From assembly GCA_027484985.1 (NCBI GenBank), contig JAIXRW010000005.1:95378-159377 (forward strand): DNA of 64,000 nt, read 5' to 3'. Below the pieces are notes generated by a model, which did not search any database, was not told the DNA's origin, and was given only the letters and a program-made list of their open reading frames with translations. Origin of the DNA: Rhodobacter sp. Its GTDB lineage: Bacteria; Pseudomonadota; Alphaproteobacteria; Rhodobacterales; Rhodobacteraceae. A program made the position numbers and the translations under genes. Positions 52,947-61,924 of the stretch are shown one piece after another; within the stretch, counting starts at the first letter, position 1, and each line of letters opens with the position of its first letter.

Positions 52947-53698
52947 CCGTTACCATCGGCATCCTTGGCACCGGCCATCTGGCGGGGTTCCTGATCCGGG
53001 GGGCGTCGGGCAAGGGATACCGCTTTCTGGTCGCGCCATCGCGCGGCGCGGCGGGGCTGGCGGGGCCGGATGTGATCCTGACGGACGACAATCAGGCGGT
53101 GGTGGACGGGGCCGACCATATCCTGGTCTGCCTGCCCGCCCGTGACGGCGTGGCGATCCTGCGCGGCTTGCGCTTCCGCGCGGGGCAGTCGGTCCTTTCG
53201 GCAATGGCGGGCACGCGGCACGGCCCGCTTGCCGCCGCCATCGCGCCCGCCACCGGCCATTGCACCATGATGCCCGGCCATGCCAATGCCTATGGCGCGG
53301 GTCCGTCGCTGCTCTATCCCCCCGATCCGTTCTGGCACGGTTTCCTGTCGGTCCTTGGCCCCGTCCACCCCTTTGCGGATGAAGCGGAATTTGTCACCGC
53401 CACCGCCTTTGGCGCGCTGTCGGGGGCAAGTTTCTTTCTGATGGACAGCATGGTGCAATGGTTCGTGCAGAACGGCCTGCCCGAGCCGCAGGCGCGGCGA
53501 CTGGTGGCAGAAACGCTGCTGGGCAATGCCACGGTCGTGCTGAACGAAACCGCCACCTTGGCCCAGATCACCCCCGGTATCGCCACCAAGGGCGGCATCA
53601 CCGAGGCGCTTGTCGGCGTGCTGGCGAAAGAGGGCGCGCTGGAGGCATGGCACAGGGCCCTTGATGTGGTGCTGGCGCGGGTGCGGGGGAATAGCTGA
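52943..53698 (+). CDS. Pyrroline-5-carboxylate-reductase-like NAD(P)-binding protein
   Basis: A 251-residue protein with N-terminal Rossmann motif ITIGILGTGHLAGFLIRG (read VTIGILGTGHLAG) and a C-terminal helical domain resembling ProC (AETLLGNATVVLNETATLAQ, then TPGIATKGGITEALVGVLA). The loop TPGIATKGGIT corresponds to the ProC SPGGTT region, altered. Start is a TTG overlapping the aminotransferase stop (TTGA); no in-frame ATG lies near. It may reduce an imine or semialdehyde from the aminotransferase; substrate unknown. Confidence 0.75.
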   Translation: MTVTIGILGTGHLAGFLIRGASGKGYRFLVAPSRGAAGLAGPDVILTDDNQAVVDGADHILVCLPARDGVAILRGLRFRAGQSVLSAMAGTRHGPLAAAIAPATGHCTMMPGHANAYGAGPSLLYPPDPFWHGFLSVLGPVHPFADEAEFVTATAFGALSGASFFLMDSMVQWFVQNGLPEPQARRLVAETLLGNATVVLNETATLAQITPGIATKGGITEALVGVLAKEGALEAWHRALDVVLARVRGNS

Positions 53699-53773
53699 CA
53701 CCGCACCCTTCCATCGTGGCGGATCGCTCCTATCTATGGCCGGAACGAAACCAGACAGACAGGGACAGAAATA

Positions 53774-53860
53774 ATGTTCAAAGGCCTTACCACCGCCATG
53801 ATCCTGATCACCGCCATGCTGACGGCGGTGCCCTTTGGCATGATGCTGCTGATCGAGTGA
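53774..53860 (+). CDS. Predicted 28-residue single-span membrane protein
   Basis: A short ORF below the track's size limit: MFKGLTTAMILITAMLTAVP and then FGMMLLIE. Nearly the whole chain is one hydrophobic helix with a Lys at residue 3 and a final Glu. AGGGACAG lies 6 bases upstream. It ends one base before the convergent ACT-domain gene. I do not recognise a family; initiation signals and composition make it plausible, not certain. Confidence 0.4.
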   Translation: MFKGLTTAMILITAMLTAVPFGMMLLIE

Positions 53861-53861
53861 T

Positions 53862-54245
53862 CTAGCCGCCCGCCTGAAGCGCAAGCAGGGCATCCAAAGC
53901 GGCCTCTGCCTGCGCTTCGGGCACGAAGGCATGGTCGTGGTGATAGGCCGCGACCATGTTGCAAGGAATGCCCCGCGCCGCCAAGGCCGTGGAAACTGCC
54001 GCCGTCAGACCCACACCATCAAGGGCGGAATGGACCTGCAAGGTGATGCAGCGCATCACCATCGCATCTGGGGCAAGGTGGGCCGGAACGATCAGCGACA
54101 TCCCCTCGTCTTCCTGAAACATGCCAAGGGCCGCATGCCGCAGGTCGTCGCGCCCCGTGACAAAGGCATAGCGCCCTGTCTGCAATAGCGGCGCCATCCC
54201 CGCGATCATCGCCTGCCCGTCGCGCACCGGATCGGCCATTCCCAT
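53862..54245 (-). CDS. ACT-domain-like small protein
   Basis: A 127-residue protein with two ACT-like halves: DPVRDGQAMIAGMAPLLQTG, then FVTGRDDLR, and CITLQVHSALDGVGLTAAVS followed by IPCNMVAAYHHDHAFVPEA. The C-terminal HDHAFVP block is characteristic of the COG3602 family. Probably a ligand-binding regulator or enzyme; unknown. Two possible starts (54245, 54239); the longer is given. Divergent from the RutR gene with 72 bases between. Confidence 0.72.
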   Translation of the reverse strand: MGMADPVRDGQAMIAGMAPLLQTGRYAFVTGRDDLRHAALGMFQEDEGMSLIVPAHLAPDAMVMRCITLQVHSALDGVGLTAAVSTALAARGIPCNMVAAYHHDHAFVPEAQAEAALDALLALQAGG

Positions 54246-54317
54246 CCCCAAGACATTTGCATCCCGCGCCAATATGCGACAGATTCGACGCGTTGTCGCC
54301 CCGTTCAAAGGCCCCCC

Positions 54318-54938
54318 ATGACCCCCGGCGCAAAGCCAAAACCGCGCACGCGCATTCAGGCGAAGAATTCGGAAACCATCCTCGAAGCGGCGCTCGAGGT
54401 GTTTTCGCATTACGGATTTCGCGGCGCGACACTGGACCAGATCGCCGAGGTGGCAGGCCTGTCGAAGCCCAATCTGCTGTATTACTTCCCGTCGAAAGAG
54501 GCGATGCATGAGGCCCTGCTGGGCCGGTTGCTGGCAACCTGGCTTGACCCGTTGCGCGAAATGCGCCCCGAAGGCGACCCGCTGGCGGAAATTCTTGGCT
54601 ATGTGCGGCGCAAGGTGGAACTGAGCCGCGACTATCCGCGCGAAAGCCGCCTGTTCGCGAATGAAATCCTGCAAGGCGCGCCCCGCATGCGCGATGCGAT
54701 CGAAGGCGATCTCAAGCAACTGGTCGATGAAAAGGCGGCGATCCTTCAAGGCTGGATGGATCAGGGCCGGATTGCCCGCCTGCCGCCCGTTCATCTGATC
54801 TTTTCGATCTGGGCGCTGACGCAGCATTACGCCGATTTCGACGTTCAGGTGCGTGCCGTGCTGGGCGAAGGCCACGATCCCTTTGCCGAAGCGGGCGACT
54901 ATCTGGAAGTGCTGTTCCGCAAATTGCTTGCACCCTGA
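54318..54938 (+). CDS. rutR: RutR, TetR-family regulator of pyrimidine utilisation
   Basis: A 206-residue protein closely following E. coli RutR along its length: ILEAALEVFSHYGFRGATLD, QIAEVAGLSKPNLLYYFPSK (HTH with LLYYFPSKEA), the segment VELSRDYPRESRLFANEILQ, and LIFSIWALTQHYADFDVQV. The effector in E. coli is uracil. No RutR-type palindrome is visible in its own 72-base upstream gap; the sites at 50161-50208 are 4 kb away. A second RutR-like protein is encoded at 50228. Confidence 0.9.
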   Translation: MTPGAKPKPRTRIQAKNSETILEAALEVFSHYGFRGATLDQIAEVAGLSKPNLLYYFPSKEAMHEALLGRLLATWLDPLREMRPEGDPLAEILGYVRRKVELSRDYPRESRLFANEILQGAPRMRDAIEGDLKQLVDEKAAILQGWMDQGRIARLPPVHLIFSIWALTQHYADFDVQVRAVLGEGHDPFAEAGDYLEVLFRKLLAP

Positions 54939-54944
54939 CCCGGT

Positions 54945-54999
54945 CTTTTCATCCTTGCGGAAATACTCTTGGGGGTACGGGGGGCTGGCCCCCCGTTTT
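54945..54999. repeat. Intergenic palindromic repeat, type B
   Basis: TTTTCATCCTTGCGGAAATA then CTCTTGGGGGT and a hairpin ACGGGGGGCTGGCCCCCCGT followed by TTTTG. It lies between the convergent rutR and LLM genes, so it could terminate rutR on the plus strand. Confidence 0.7.
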
Positions 55000-55025
55000 G
55001 ACCCTTCCACAGCAAGCCTTCCGCT

Positions 55026-56030
55026 TCAGGCTGCCCGTGCCGGTTCCGCGAGGCCCGCCATGATCTCGGCGCCGATGCGGAAAGACCGTAGCCTTGCCGC
55101 ATGGTCGTGGATCATGCCGGTCAGCATCACCTCGTCGGGCTTGAAGGTATCGAGCAGCGCCGCCATCTGCCGCCGTACCGTGGCAGGGCTGCCGACAGCG
55201 GAACAGGACAGGGCATGGCCCACCTCGGCCATGGCCTGCGGCGCGACCTCGGACAGGTCGTCACTCGGGCGTGGCAACTTGCCCGGGCGGCCCGACCGCA
55301 GACGGGCAAAGGCAAGGATCTGCGACGATCGCAGAAATTCCGCCTCGGCATCCGTTTCAGCGGCGCAAAGGCCCACGCCCATCATCGCATGGGGCGCATC
55401 GAGCCAGACCGAGGGGCGGAAAGTCGCGCGATAGGTGGCAAGCGCCTCGGCCAGCAGGGCGGGGGCGAAATGGCTGGCAAAGGCATAGGGAAGGCCAAGA
55501 TAGGCCGCCAGTTGTGCGCCGAACAGCGACGAGCCGAGAATCCAGACTGGCACCTTGGTGCCCGTTCCGGGAAAGGCCCGCACCCGCGCCGCTACGGATT
55601 CGTCCGAAAGATAGCCCAGCAGTTCGACGACATCCTGCGGAAATTCCTCGCCCGCCTCCATATGCCGCCGCAAGGCGCGGGCGGTTGCCATATCGGTGCC
55701 CGGCGCGCGGCCCAGCCCGAGGTCGATGCGGCCGGGAAAAAGCGTGGCCAGCGTGCCGAACTGTTCAGCCACCACCAGCGGCGCATGGTTCGGCAACATG
55801 ATGCCCCCCGCGCCGACGCGGATAGTCTTTGTCGCAGCCGCGACATGGCCGATCACAACCGCCGTGGCGGCGCTGGCGATACCCGGCATGTTGTGATGCT
55901 CGGCCAGCCAATAGCGGCGATAGCCCCAGCCTTCGGCATGGCGGGCGAGATCGGCCGTATTGGCCAAAGCATCTGCAGCCGTCTGGCCTTCGGCCACGGG
56001 ACAAAGATCGAGGATGGAAAAAATTTGCAT
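55026..56030 (-). CDS. LLM class flavin-dependent oxidoreductase (YhbW-like)
   Basis: A 334-residue luciferase-like protein of the single-domain group: [59 protein letters not shown] and [14 protein letters not shown]. Reaction unknown; it differs from the monooxygenase at 10777 and has no reductase partner adjacent. Start ATG at 56030. No co-directional gene is close enough to suggest an operon. Confidence 0.88.
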   Translation of the reverse strand: MQIFSILDLCPVAEGQTAADALANTADLARHAEGWGYRRYWLAEHHNMPGIASAATAVVIGHVAAATKTIRVGAGGIMLPNHAPLVVAEQFGTLATLFPGRIDLGLGRAPGTDMATARALRRHMEAGEEFPQDVVELLGYLSDESVAARVRAFPGTGTKVPVWILGSSLFGAQLAAYLGLPYAFASHFAPALLAEALATYRATFRPSVWLDAPHAMMGVGLCAAETDAEAEFLRSSQILAFARLRSGRPGKLPRPSDDLSEVAPQAMAEVGHALSCSAVGSPATVRRQMAALLDTFKPDEVMLTGMIHDHAARLRSFRIGAEIMAGLAEPARAA

Positions 56031-56113
56031 ATTGTCAGTCGAGGGGCGCAGTCTTCTGCGGGCAAGCGATCTGTCTTTACCGAGTGTTAACCCTTTCGCA
56101 TGAAAACGGGCCT

Positions 56114-56359
56114 ATGAACATCTTGGCTCCGCCCCATCACCCCCCCGCCTCGCCCAACGCACCTTGGGTGCGTGCGCTGTTCTCGGCCAAGGCAGTGGCG
56201 CGCGGCGGCATCGTCCGCCGCTCCGTCAGCAGCGTCGAGCGCGAAATCGGCCGCGCCGTGTTTGAAGCCGAAGTGCGCCGCCGCAATTTTCATCTGCTCG
56301 AAATCGGTGACCAAAACATCGTCATCTGCAACACCGGCCACATGCGCCTCGTTTGCTAA
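56114..56359 (+). CDS. Conserved small protein of 81 residues
   Basis: MNILAPPHHPPASPNAPWVR followed by ALFSAKAVARGGIVRRSVSS, VEREIGRAVFEAEVRRR and NFHLLEIGDQNIVICNTGHM. Looks like a small alpha/beta protein. Similar alphaproteobacterial proteins are, as I recall, sometimes misnamed phosphoribosylanthranilate isomerase; there is no TIM barrel here. An out-of-frame five-codon ORF (ATGAAAACGGGCCTATGA, 56099) overlaps its start. Convergent with preA across the double palindrome. Confidence 0.65.
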   Translation: MNILAPPHHPPASPNAPWVRALFSAKAVARGGIVRRSVSSVEREIGRAVFEAEVRRRNFHLLEIGDQNIVICNTGHMRLVC

Positions 56360-56369
56360 GCCCGCGCCA

Positions 56370-56427
56370 GAAAAATCTTCGTACGAAGATTTTTCGCACC
56401 GAAGATTTTTCGTACGAAAAATCTTCG
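56370..56427. repeat. Tandem double palindrome with TTCGTACGAA centre, possible bidirectional terminator
   Basis: Two perfect palindromes, 56370-56395 and 56400-56427, use the same 11-base arm AAAAATCTTCG in the order forward-reverse, reverse-forward. Each has arms ending in a run of five A/T, so stems followed by U-runs could form on both strands. It lies exactly between two convergent genes. Related in design to the TTCGAA palindromes at 39188. Confidence 0.7.
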
Positions 56428-56460
56428 CGGGTTGTGCGCCCAAAGGACGATGATCCAAGC

Positions 56461-57759
56461 TCATTCGGCCGCGTGGGCCGAAGGGTTATTGGGATGCGTC
56501 GTCCAGTTCGCGTATTCCGTCACCTTGCGGCCGGTGCGCGGATCGACGGCGCCTTGGGGCAGTTCGGTCATGGTGATGCAATTGTCCACCGGGCAGACAT
56601 TGACGCACAGGTTGCAGGCGACGCATTCGTCATCTTTTACCGTGAACACACGATCGGGCGACATGGCGATGGCCTGGTGGCTGGTATCTTCGCAAGCCGC
56701 ATAGCAACGCCCGCAGGAAATGCACAAATCCTGATCGATCACCGCCTTGGTGACATAGTTCAGGTTCAAATCCTGCCATTCCACGAAATTCGGCACGGCG
56801 CGGCCCACCAGTTGGTTCAGGGTCATCGCCTTGTCGTCAAGGTATTGTGACAGGCCCGAGATCATCTCTTCCACGATCTTGAAGCCATAGGTCATGGCCG
56901 CCGTGCAAACCTGCACATTGCCTGCCCCCATGGCAAGGAATTCGGCCGCATCGCGCCAGGTGGTCACGCCGCCGATACCCGAAATCGGCAGGCCTCGGGT
57001 TTCGGCATGGCGGGCTATCTCGCCCACCATGTTCAGCGCGATGGGTTTGACGGCAGGGCCGCAATAGCCGCCATGCGACCCCTGCCCGTCGATCATCGGG
57101 AAGGGCGAGAAATGGTCAAGGTCCACATTGGTTACGGATTTGATCGTGTTGATAAGGCTGACAGCATCAGCGCCGCCGCGTTTGGCTGCCATGGCGGGCG
57201 GCAGGATCGAGGTGACATTGGGCGTCAGCTTCACGATGCAGGGCATCTTGGAATAATGTTTCACCCATGCCGTGACCATTTCGATATATTCCGGCACCTG
57301 CCCCACGGCCGATCCCATGCCGCGTTCGGCCATGCCGTGCGGACAGCCGAAGTTCAGTTCCACCCCGTCGGCACCCGTATCCTCGATCCGGTGCAGGATG
57401 TCTTTCCAGCTTTCCTCGTCGCAGGGGACCATCAGGCTGATGATCATCGCACGGTCGGGATAGTCGCGCTTGACGCGGCGGATTTCGTCAAGGTTCACCT
57501 GCAACGGGCGGTCGGTGATAAGCTCGATGTTGTTCAGCCCCAGCAGGCGGCGGTCGGCGCCCCAGATCGCGCCGTAGCGCGGGCCGGAGACGTTCACGAT
57601 GGGCGGGCCTTCGCTGCCCAACGTTTTCCACACCACACCGCCCCAGCCTGCCTCAAAAGCGCGGCGGACGTTGTATTCCTTGTCGGTCGGCGGGGCCGAG
57701 GCCAGCCAGAATGGGTTGGGCGATTTGATCCCGATGAAATTCGAGGAAAGGTCAGCCAT
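56461..57759 (-). CDS. preA: NAD-dependent dihydropyrimidine dehydrogenase, catalytic subunit PreA
   Basis: A 432-residue enzyme reducing uracil or thymine at C5-C6. The N-terminal FMN TIM barrel is of the dihydroorotate dehydrogenase type (LSSNFIGIKSPNPFWLASAP, VELNFGCPHGMAERGMGSA with catalytic loop, CIVKLTPNVTSI, PISGIGGVTTWRDA), and the C-terminal ferredoxin domain has two 4Fe-4S motifs, CISCGRCYAAC and CVACNLCVNVCPV. The start at 57759 follows GGAGG; 16 further codons in the track are unlikely. The partner preT is upstream on the same strand, separated by a DedA gene. Confidence 0.95.
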   Translation of the reverse strand: MADLSSNFIGIKSPNPFWLASAPPTDKEYNVRRAFEAGWGGVVWKTLGSEGPPIVNVSGPRYGAIWGADRRLLGLNNIELITDRPLQVNLDEIRRVKRDYPDRAMIISLMVPCDEESWKDILHRIEDTGADGVELNFGCPHGMAERGMGSAVGQVPEYIEMVTAWVKHYSKMPCIVKLTPNVTSILPPAMAAKRGGADAVSLINTIKSVTNVDLDHFSPFPMIDGQGSHGGYCGPAVKPIALNMVGEIARHAETRGLPISGIGGVTTWRDAAEFLAMGAGNVQVCTAAMTYGFKIVEEMISGLSQYLDDKAMTLNQLVGRAVPNFVEWQDLNLNYVTKAVIDQDLCISCGRCYAACEDTSHQAIAMSPDRVFTVKDDECVACNLCVNVCPVDNCITMTELPQGAVDPRTGRKVTEYANWTTHPNNPSAHAAE

Positions 57760-57831
57760 GAGAGCCTCCATGTTGCAGGGCCGGCGCGGCGCATCCCGCC
57801 CGGTCATTGTTTTGGAATTGCGGCGCGGCGG

Positions 57832-58374
57832 TCAGAACCCGAAGGCCCGCCACAGCCATGCGATGATATCGCCGCCGATCTCGCCCGATTTGGGCACCAG
57901 ATAGGCCCAGAGCAGGCAGCCCGGCAGGTTGACCAGCTGGAACCGCCAGAACCCCACCCGCGTCAGCCCCGCGAACAAAAAGACGATCGCCCGCAGCGGG
58001 CCGAAGAAATGGCCAATGAACACGGCCGGCAGGCCCCAGCGGCGGAAAGCCACGGTGGCGCGGGCCGAAAGGGCGGGGTCGCGGTTCAGCGGCCAAAGGC
58101 CAAGGATCGCCTGCCCGTAATGCCAACCCAGCCACCAGCTTGCCGTCGAGCCGATCATTGCCCCTGCCGCAGCCCCGGCCCAGATCGGCGGAAAGGACAG
58201 CGCCCCCGTGGCGACCGTGGCCCCTACTGCCACCAGAATGGCCGTCGAGGGCACGACGAGCGACAGCAGGGCCAAGGTTTCGGCACAGGCAAAGACCAGC
58301 GCAACCCAGAAAGACCATTCCTGATGCCGTTCGAGAAAGGCAATGACCGCTTCGACCGACATCATACCCCGCAT
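57832..58374 (-). CDS. DedA family membrane protein
   Basis: A 180-residue DedA/VTT-domain protein: WVALVFACAETLALLSLVVP, TASWWLGWHYGQ, then FIGHFFGPLRAIVFLFAGLT (the F/H-x-R-P-like reentrant motif, here FFGPLRA) and LLWAYLVPKSGEIGG. Members are thought to scramble or flip lipid carriers. It is co-directional between preT and preA with gaps of 60-72 bases, probably co-transcribed. Alternative starts at 58365 and 58362. Confidence 0.85.
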   Translation of the reverse strand: MRGMMSVEAVIAFLERHQEWSFWVALVFACAETLALLSLVVPSTAILVAVGATVATGALSFPPIWAGAAAGAMIGSTASWWLGWHYGQAILGLWPLNRDPALSARATVAFRRWGLPAVFIGHFFGPLRAIVFLFAGLTRVGFWRFQLVNLPGCLLWAYLVPKSGEIGGDIIAWLWRAFGF

Positions 58375-58434
58375 GGCCCGTTCCGCCCCAAGATGGGGAC
58401 GGACCGCGCCGCTGTGAAGGGGGCCGTGCCACGG

Positions 58435-59775
58435 TCAGCCCTTTGCCGCCAAGGCCGCGTGGATGTCTTCGGCCGCGTCGCGCCCCTGCGTCACGGCGGT
58501 CACGGTCAGGTCGTCGCCGCCCGTAGCGCAATCGCCCCCCGCCCAGACGCCCGCCACATTGGTGCGGCCCGCGCCTGTGGTCGCGATCTTGCCGCCCTGC
58601 ACCACCACCCCTTCGGGCGCGCCAAGCAGGGTCTGGCCGATGGCCTTGAACACCTGATCGGCCCTGAGGCGGAAGGTTTCGGGGCGCAAAGTCAGCCCGG
58701 TGGCGGTTTCTTCGGTATAGGCAAATTCGACCTCGGCCACGGCGCCATTGCCATGCACGGCCACGGGGGCGGCGTTGTGGATGATCCGCACGCCTGCGGC
58801 GGTAGCGTGATCCTGTTCATGGCGGCTGGCCGACATCTTGGCCTGTCCGCGGCGATAGACGATGGTGACATTCTCCGCGCCCAGCAGTTTCGACTGCACC
58901 GCCGCATCGACCGCCGTCATACCGCCGCCGATCACCACCACATCGCGCCCGACTGGCACGGCGCCCTTGTCGCCCGCCTGCCGCAGCCCCGCGATGAAAT
59001 CGACCGCGTCCATGACATTGGCCTTATCCTCACCCGCTGCGCGCAGCGCGTTCACGCCCGCAAGGCCAAAGCCAAGAAACACGGCGTCATAATCACGCTG
59101 CAGGTCCGAAAGCTGCATGTCGCGGCCAAGGGTCTTGCCGTTATGGACCGTGATCCCGCCGATCATCAGCAGCCAGTCCACCTCGGCCTGTGCGAAATCG
59201 TTCACGGACTTGTAGCTGGCAATGCCGTATTCGTTCAGCCCGCCCGCCTTGGTACGGGCATCAAAGACATGCACGTCATGACCCTTCATCGCCAGACGGT
59301 GCGCGCAGGACAGGCCCGCAGGCCCCGCCCCCACCACCGCCACGCGGCGCCCAGTGGGGGTGGCGCGGGTAAAGGGATGGATGCCCTTTTCCATCAATGT
59401 GTCGGTGGCAAAGCGTTGCAGGCGCCCGATCTCGACCGGTTTGCCCTCGGCCACCTCGCGCACGCAGACCTCTTCGCACAGCGTTTCAGTCGGGCAGACG
59501 CGGGCGCACATGCCGCCCATGATGTTCTGGGCAAGGATGGTGCGCGCCGCCGCTTCGGGCGTGCCGGTGGCGATCTGGCGGATGAACAGCGGAATGTCGA
59601 TGCTGGTGGGGCAGGCCGTCATGCAGGGCGCGTCATGGCAGAAATAGCAGCGGTCGGCGGCCACCCGCGCCTCGTGCCGGTCAAGCGGCGGGGCTGAATC
59701 GCCGAAATTCTCGGCCAGAACATGGCCGGGCAGACGCGCAGGCACGACGCCGGGGGTCAGCGGGTTGTTCGACAA
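58435..59775 (-). CDS. preT: NAD-dependent dihydropyrimidine dehydrogenase, PreT subunit
   Basis: A 446-residue flavoprotein passing electrons from NADH to PreA; homologous to the glutamate synthase small subunit. The N-terminal Fe-S domain has CYFCHDAPCMTACPTSIDIP and MCARVCPTETLCEEVC, followed by RVAVVGAGPAGLSCAHRLA (FAD) and VVVIGGGMTAVDAAVQSKLL (NAD), and the C-terminal WAGGDCATGGDDLTVTAV. There is no ATG before the domain; a TTG at 59775 with GGGAG 7 bases upstream gives MSNNPLTPGVV, so a TTG start is proposed. The 140 further codons in the track have no support. Confidence 0.92.
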   Translation of the reverse strand: MSNNPLTPGVVPARLPGHVLAENFGDSAPPLDRHEARVAADRCYFCHDAPCMTACPTSIDIPLFIRQIATGTPEAAARTILAQNIMGGMCARVCPTETLCEEVCVREVAEGKPVEIGRLQRFATDTLMEKGIHPFTRATPTGRRVAVVGAGPAGLSCAHRLAMKGHDVHVFDARTKAGGLNEYGIASYKSVNDFAQAEVDWLLMIGGITVHNGKTLGRDMQLSDLQRDYDAVFLGFGLAGVNALRAAGEDKANVMDAVDFIAGLRQAGDKGAVPVGRDVVVIGGGMTAVDAAVQSKLLGAENVTIVYRRGQAKMSASRHEQDHATAAGVRIIHNAAPVAVHGNGAVAEVEFAYTEETATGLTLRPETFRLRADQVFKAIGQTLLGAPEGVVVQGGKIATTGAGRTNVAGVWAGGDCATGGDDLTVTAVTQGRDAAEDIHAALAAKG

Positions 59776-60037
59776 GGCAAGGCTCCCTGTTTTGCTTTTC
59801 TCGTTTGGGAAAAGCTGGCACAGGCTTTGTTTTTTATCAAACGGTAAAATAACCGGAACGCGGATTTTTCGCGGGTTCTTTCCCCAATACGGTTTGGATG
59901 CCGCAAAAACGGGCAAAGATCGGCGCTTTTCACCCCCGACCGCGTGGCGTATAAGCGCACGAACCCGCGCGGCCCCCGATGGGCGGCCGACAGCACGAGA
60001 CGAGAGATCAATGGCGAAAACGCCAACAGAGGACGGC

Positions 60038-60532
60038 ATGAGCAAACATACCCCCGACGCGGACGTGGCCTTCATCTCGGCATTGGCCGAGCTTTTGAAC
60101 AAGAACGACCTGACCGAGCTTTCGGTGAAGCGCGAATATGGCGAGGATGACAGCCTCGAGGTGCGCGTGGTCAAGCAGGCCAATATCGTGACCACGCAAG
60201 TCGCGGCCCCCGCCCCCGTGGCCTATGCCGCTGCGCCTGCCGCTGCCCACGCCCCAGCCGCCGCTGCGCCCGCCGTGGTGGAAGACCCCGCCCAGCATCC
60301 GGGCGCTGTCACCTCGCCCATGGTGGGCACCTGCTATCTGGCCTCGGAACCCGGGGCCACGCCCTTTGTCACCGTGGGGGCGACCGTGGCCGAAGGGCAG
60401 ACTGTCCTCATCATCGAGGCGATGAAGACCATGAACCAGATCCCCGCCCCCAAGGCAGGCACCGTCAAGCGCATCCTCGTCGAAGACGGCAGCCCCGTCG
60501 AATACGGCGCACCGCTTCTCATCATCGAATAA
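60038..60532 (+). CDS. accB: Biotin carboxyl carrier protein of acetyl-CoA carboxylase
   Basis: A 164-residue carrier. The N-terminal helix [20 protein letters not shown] is typical of AccB, a flexible Ala/Pro linker follows, then the biotinyl domain with EAMKTMNQI (the biotinylated Lys). The start at 60038 ([10 protein letters not shown]) with GAGGACGG just upstream is preferred; an in-frame ATG at 60011 would add 9 residues. accC follows 11 bases later. A TATAAG at 59950-59955 could be the -10 of the promoter. Confidence 0.95.
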   Translation: MSKHTPDADVAFISALAELLNKNDLTELSVKREYGEDDSLEVRVVKQANIVTTQVAAPAPVAYAAAPAAAHAPAAAAPAVVEDPAQHPGAVTSPMVGTCYLASEPGATPFVTVGATVAEGQTVLIIEAMKTMNQIPAPKAGTVKRILVEDGSPVEYGAPLLIIE

Positions 60533-60543
60533 GGGGCGGGTGC

Positions 60544-61893
60544 ATGTTCGAGAAGATCCTGATCGCCAACCGCGGCGAGATTGCGCTTCGCGTGATCCGC
60601 GCCGCACGGGAAATGGGGATCAAATCGGTCGCCGTCCATTCCACCGCCGATGCCGATGCGATGCATGTGCGCATGGCGGATGAATCCGTCTGCATCGGGC
60701 CGGCCCCATCGACGCAATCCTATCTCAACAAGGCCGCGATCATCTCGGCCTGCGAGATTACGGGCGCACAGGCGGTGCATCCGGGCTATGGCTTCCTGTC
60801 GGAAAACGCCGCCTTCGCGCAGGCGCTGGAAGATCACGGCATCACCTTTATCGGCCCCTCGGCGGAACATATCCGCATCATGGGCGACAAGATCACCGCC
60901 AAGGAAACCGCGGCCGCCCTCGGCATCCCCGTAGTGCCCGGATCGGCGGGCGGCGTGGCCGACTTTGAAACCGCCATCGGCACCGCGGCCGAGATCGGCT
61001 TTCCCGTCATCATCAAGGCCACCGCAGGCGGTGGCGGACGCGGGATGAAGGTCGCCAACAACCCCGAAGAGCTTGAGATCGCCTTCCGCACCGCGCGGTC
61101 GGAAGCCAAGAACGCCTTCGGCAATGACGAAGTCTATATCGAGAAATACCTGCAAAAGCCCCGCCATATCGAGATTCAGGTCTTTGGCGATGGCAAGGGC
61201 AAGGCGGTTCATCTGGGCGAACGCGACTGTTCGCTTCAGCGCCGCCACCAGAAGGTGTTCGAAGAAGCCCCCGGCCCCGCGATCACCCCCAAGATGCGCG
61301 CCGAAATCGGCAAGATCTGCGCCGAGGCCGTGGCCAAAATCAACTATATCGGCGCGGGCACGATCGAATTCCTGTATGAGGACGGCAAGTTCTACTTCAT
61401 CGAGATGAACACCCGCCTTCAGGTCGAACATCCGGTGACCGAAGCCATTTTCGGCGTCGATCTGGTGCGGGAACAGATCCGCGTTGCGGCGGGGCTGCCG
61501 ATGTCGTTCGAACAGTCCGACCTTGAAATCAACGGCCATGCCATCGAGGTGCGGATCAACGCGGAAAAACTGCCGAACTTCGCCCCCTGCCCCGGCAAGG
61601 TGCGGGTGTTCCACGCCCCGGGCGGGCTGGGGGTGCGGATGGATTCGGCGCTGTATGGCGGCTATTCGATCCCGCCCTATTACGACAGCCTGATCGGCAA
61701 GCTGATCGTCCATGGCCGCGACCGGCCCGAAGCACTGGCCCGCCTGAAACGCGCGCTGGGCGAGCTGATCGTGGACGGCATCGACACCACCGTGCCGCTG
61801 TTCCATGCGCTTCTGACCGAACCCGAGGTGCAATCGGGCGAGTACAACATCCACTGGCTGGAAAAATGGCTCGCCCGCCAGTTCGGCGAATGA
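60544..61893 (+). CDS. accC: Acetyl-CoA carboxylase, biotin carboxylase subunit
   Basis: A 449-residue ATP-grasp enzyme carboxylating biotin on Acc[38 protein letters not shown], the glycine-rich loop [39 protein letters not shown] and [23 protein letters not shown] lies upstream of the ATG. Ends before an intrinsic terminator. Confidence 0.97.
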   Translation: MFEKILIANRGEIALRVIRAAREMGIKSVAVHSTADADAMHVRMADESVCIGPAPSTQSYLNKAAIISACEITGAQAVHPGYGFLSENAAFAQALEDHGITFIGPSAEHIRIMGDKITAKETAAALGIPVVPGSAGGVADFETAIGTAAEIGFPVIIKATAGGGGRGMKVANNPEELEIAFRTARSEAKNAFGNDEVYIEKYLQKPRHIEIQVFGDGKGKAVHLGERDCSLQRRHQKVFEEAPGPAITPKMRAEIGKICAEAVAKINYIGAGTIEFLYEDGKFYFIEMNTRLQVEHPVTEAIFGVDLVREQIRVAAGLPMSFEQSDLEINGHAIEVRINAEKLPNFAPCPGKVRVFHAPGGLGVRMDSALYGGYSIPPYYDSLIGKLIVHGRDRPEALARLKRALGELIVDGIDTTVPLFHALLTEPEVQSGEYNIHWLEKWLARQFGE

Positions 61894-61901
61894 TCTGAAC
61901 G

Positions 61902-61924
61902 GGGGCGGCCCCGCCCCTTTTCCC
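61902..61924 (+). terminator. Rho-independent terminator of accBC
   Basis: Stem GGGGCG / CGCCCC with a 4-base loop starting 8 bases after the accC stop, followed by TTTTCCCTTT. Confidence 0.6.

Noticed and set aside
57007-59697. 896-residue plus-strand ORF
   Set aside because: Antisense to preA, dedA and preT; no domain recognised and typical of GC-rich shadow frames.
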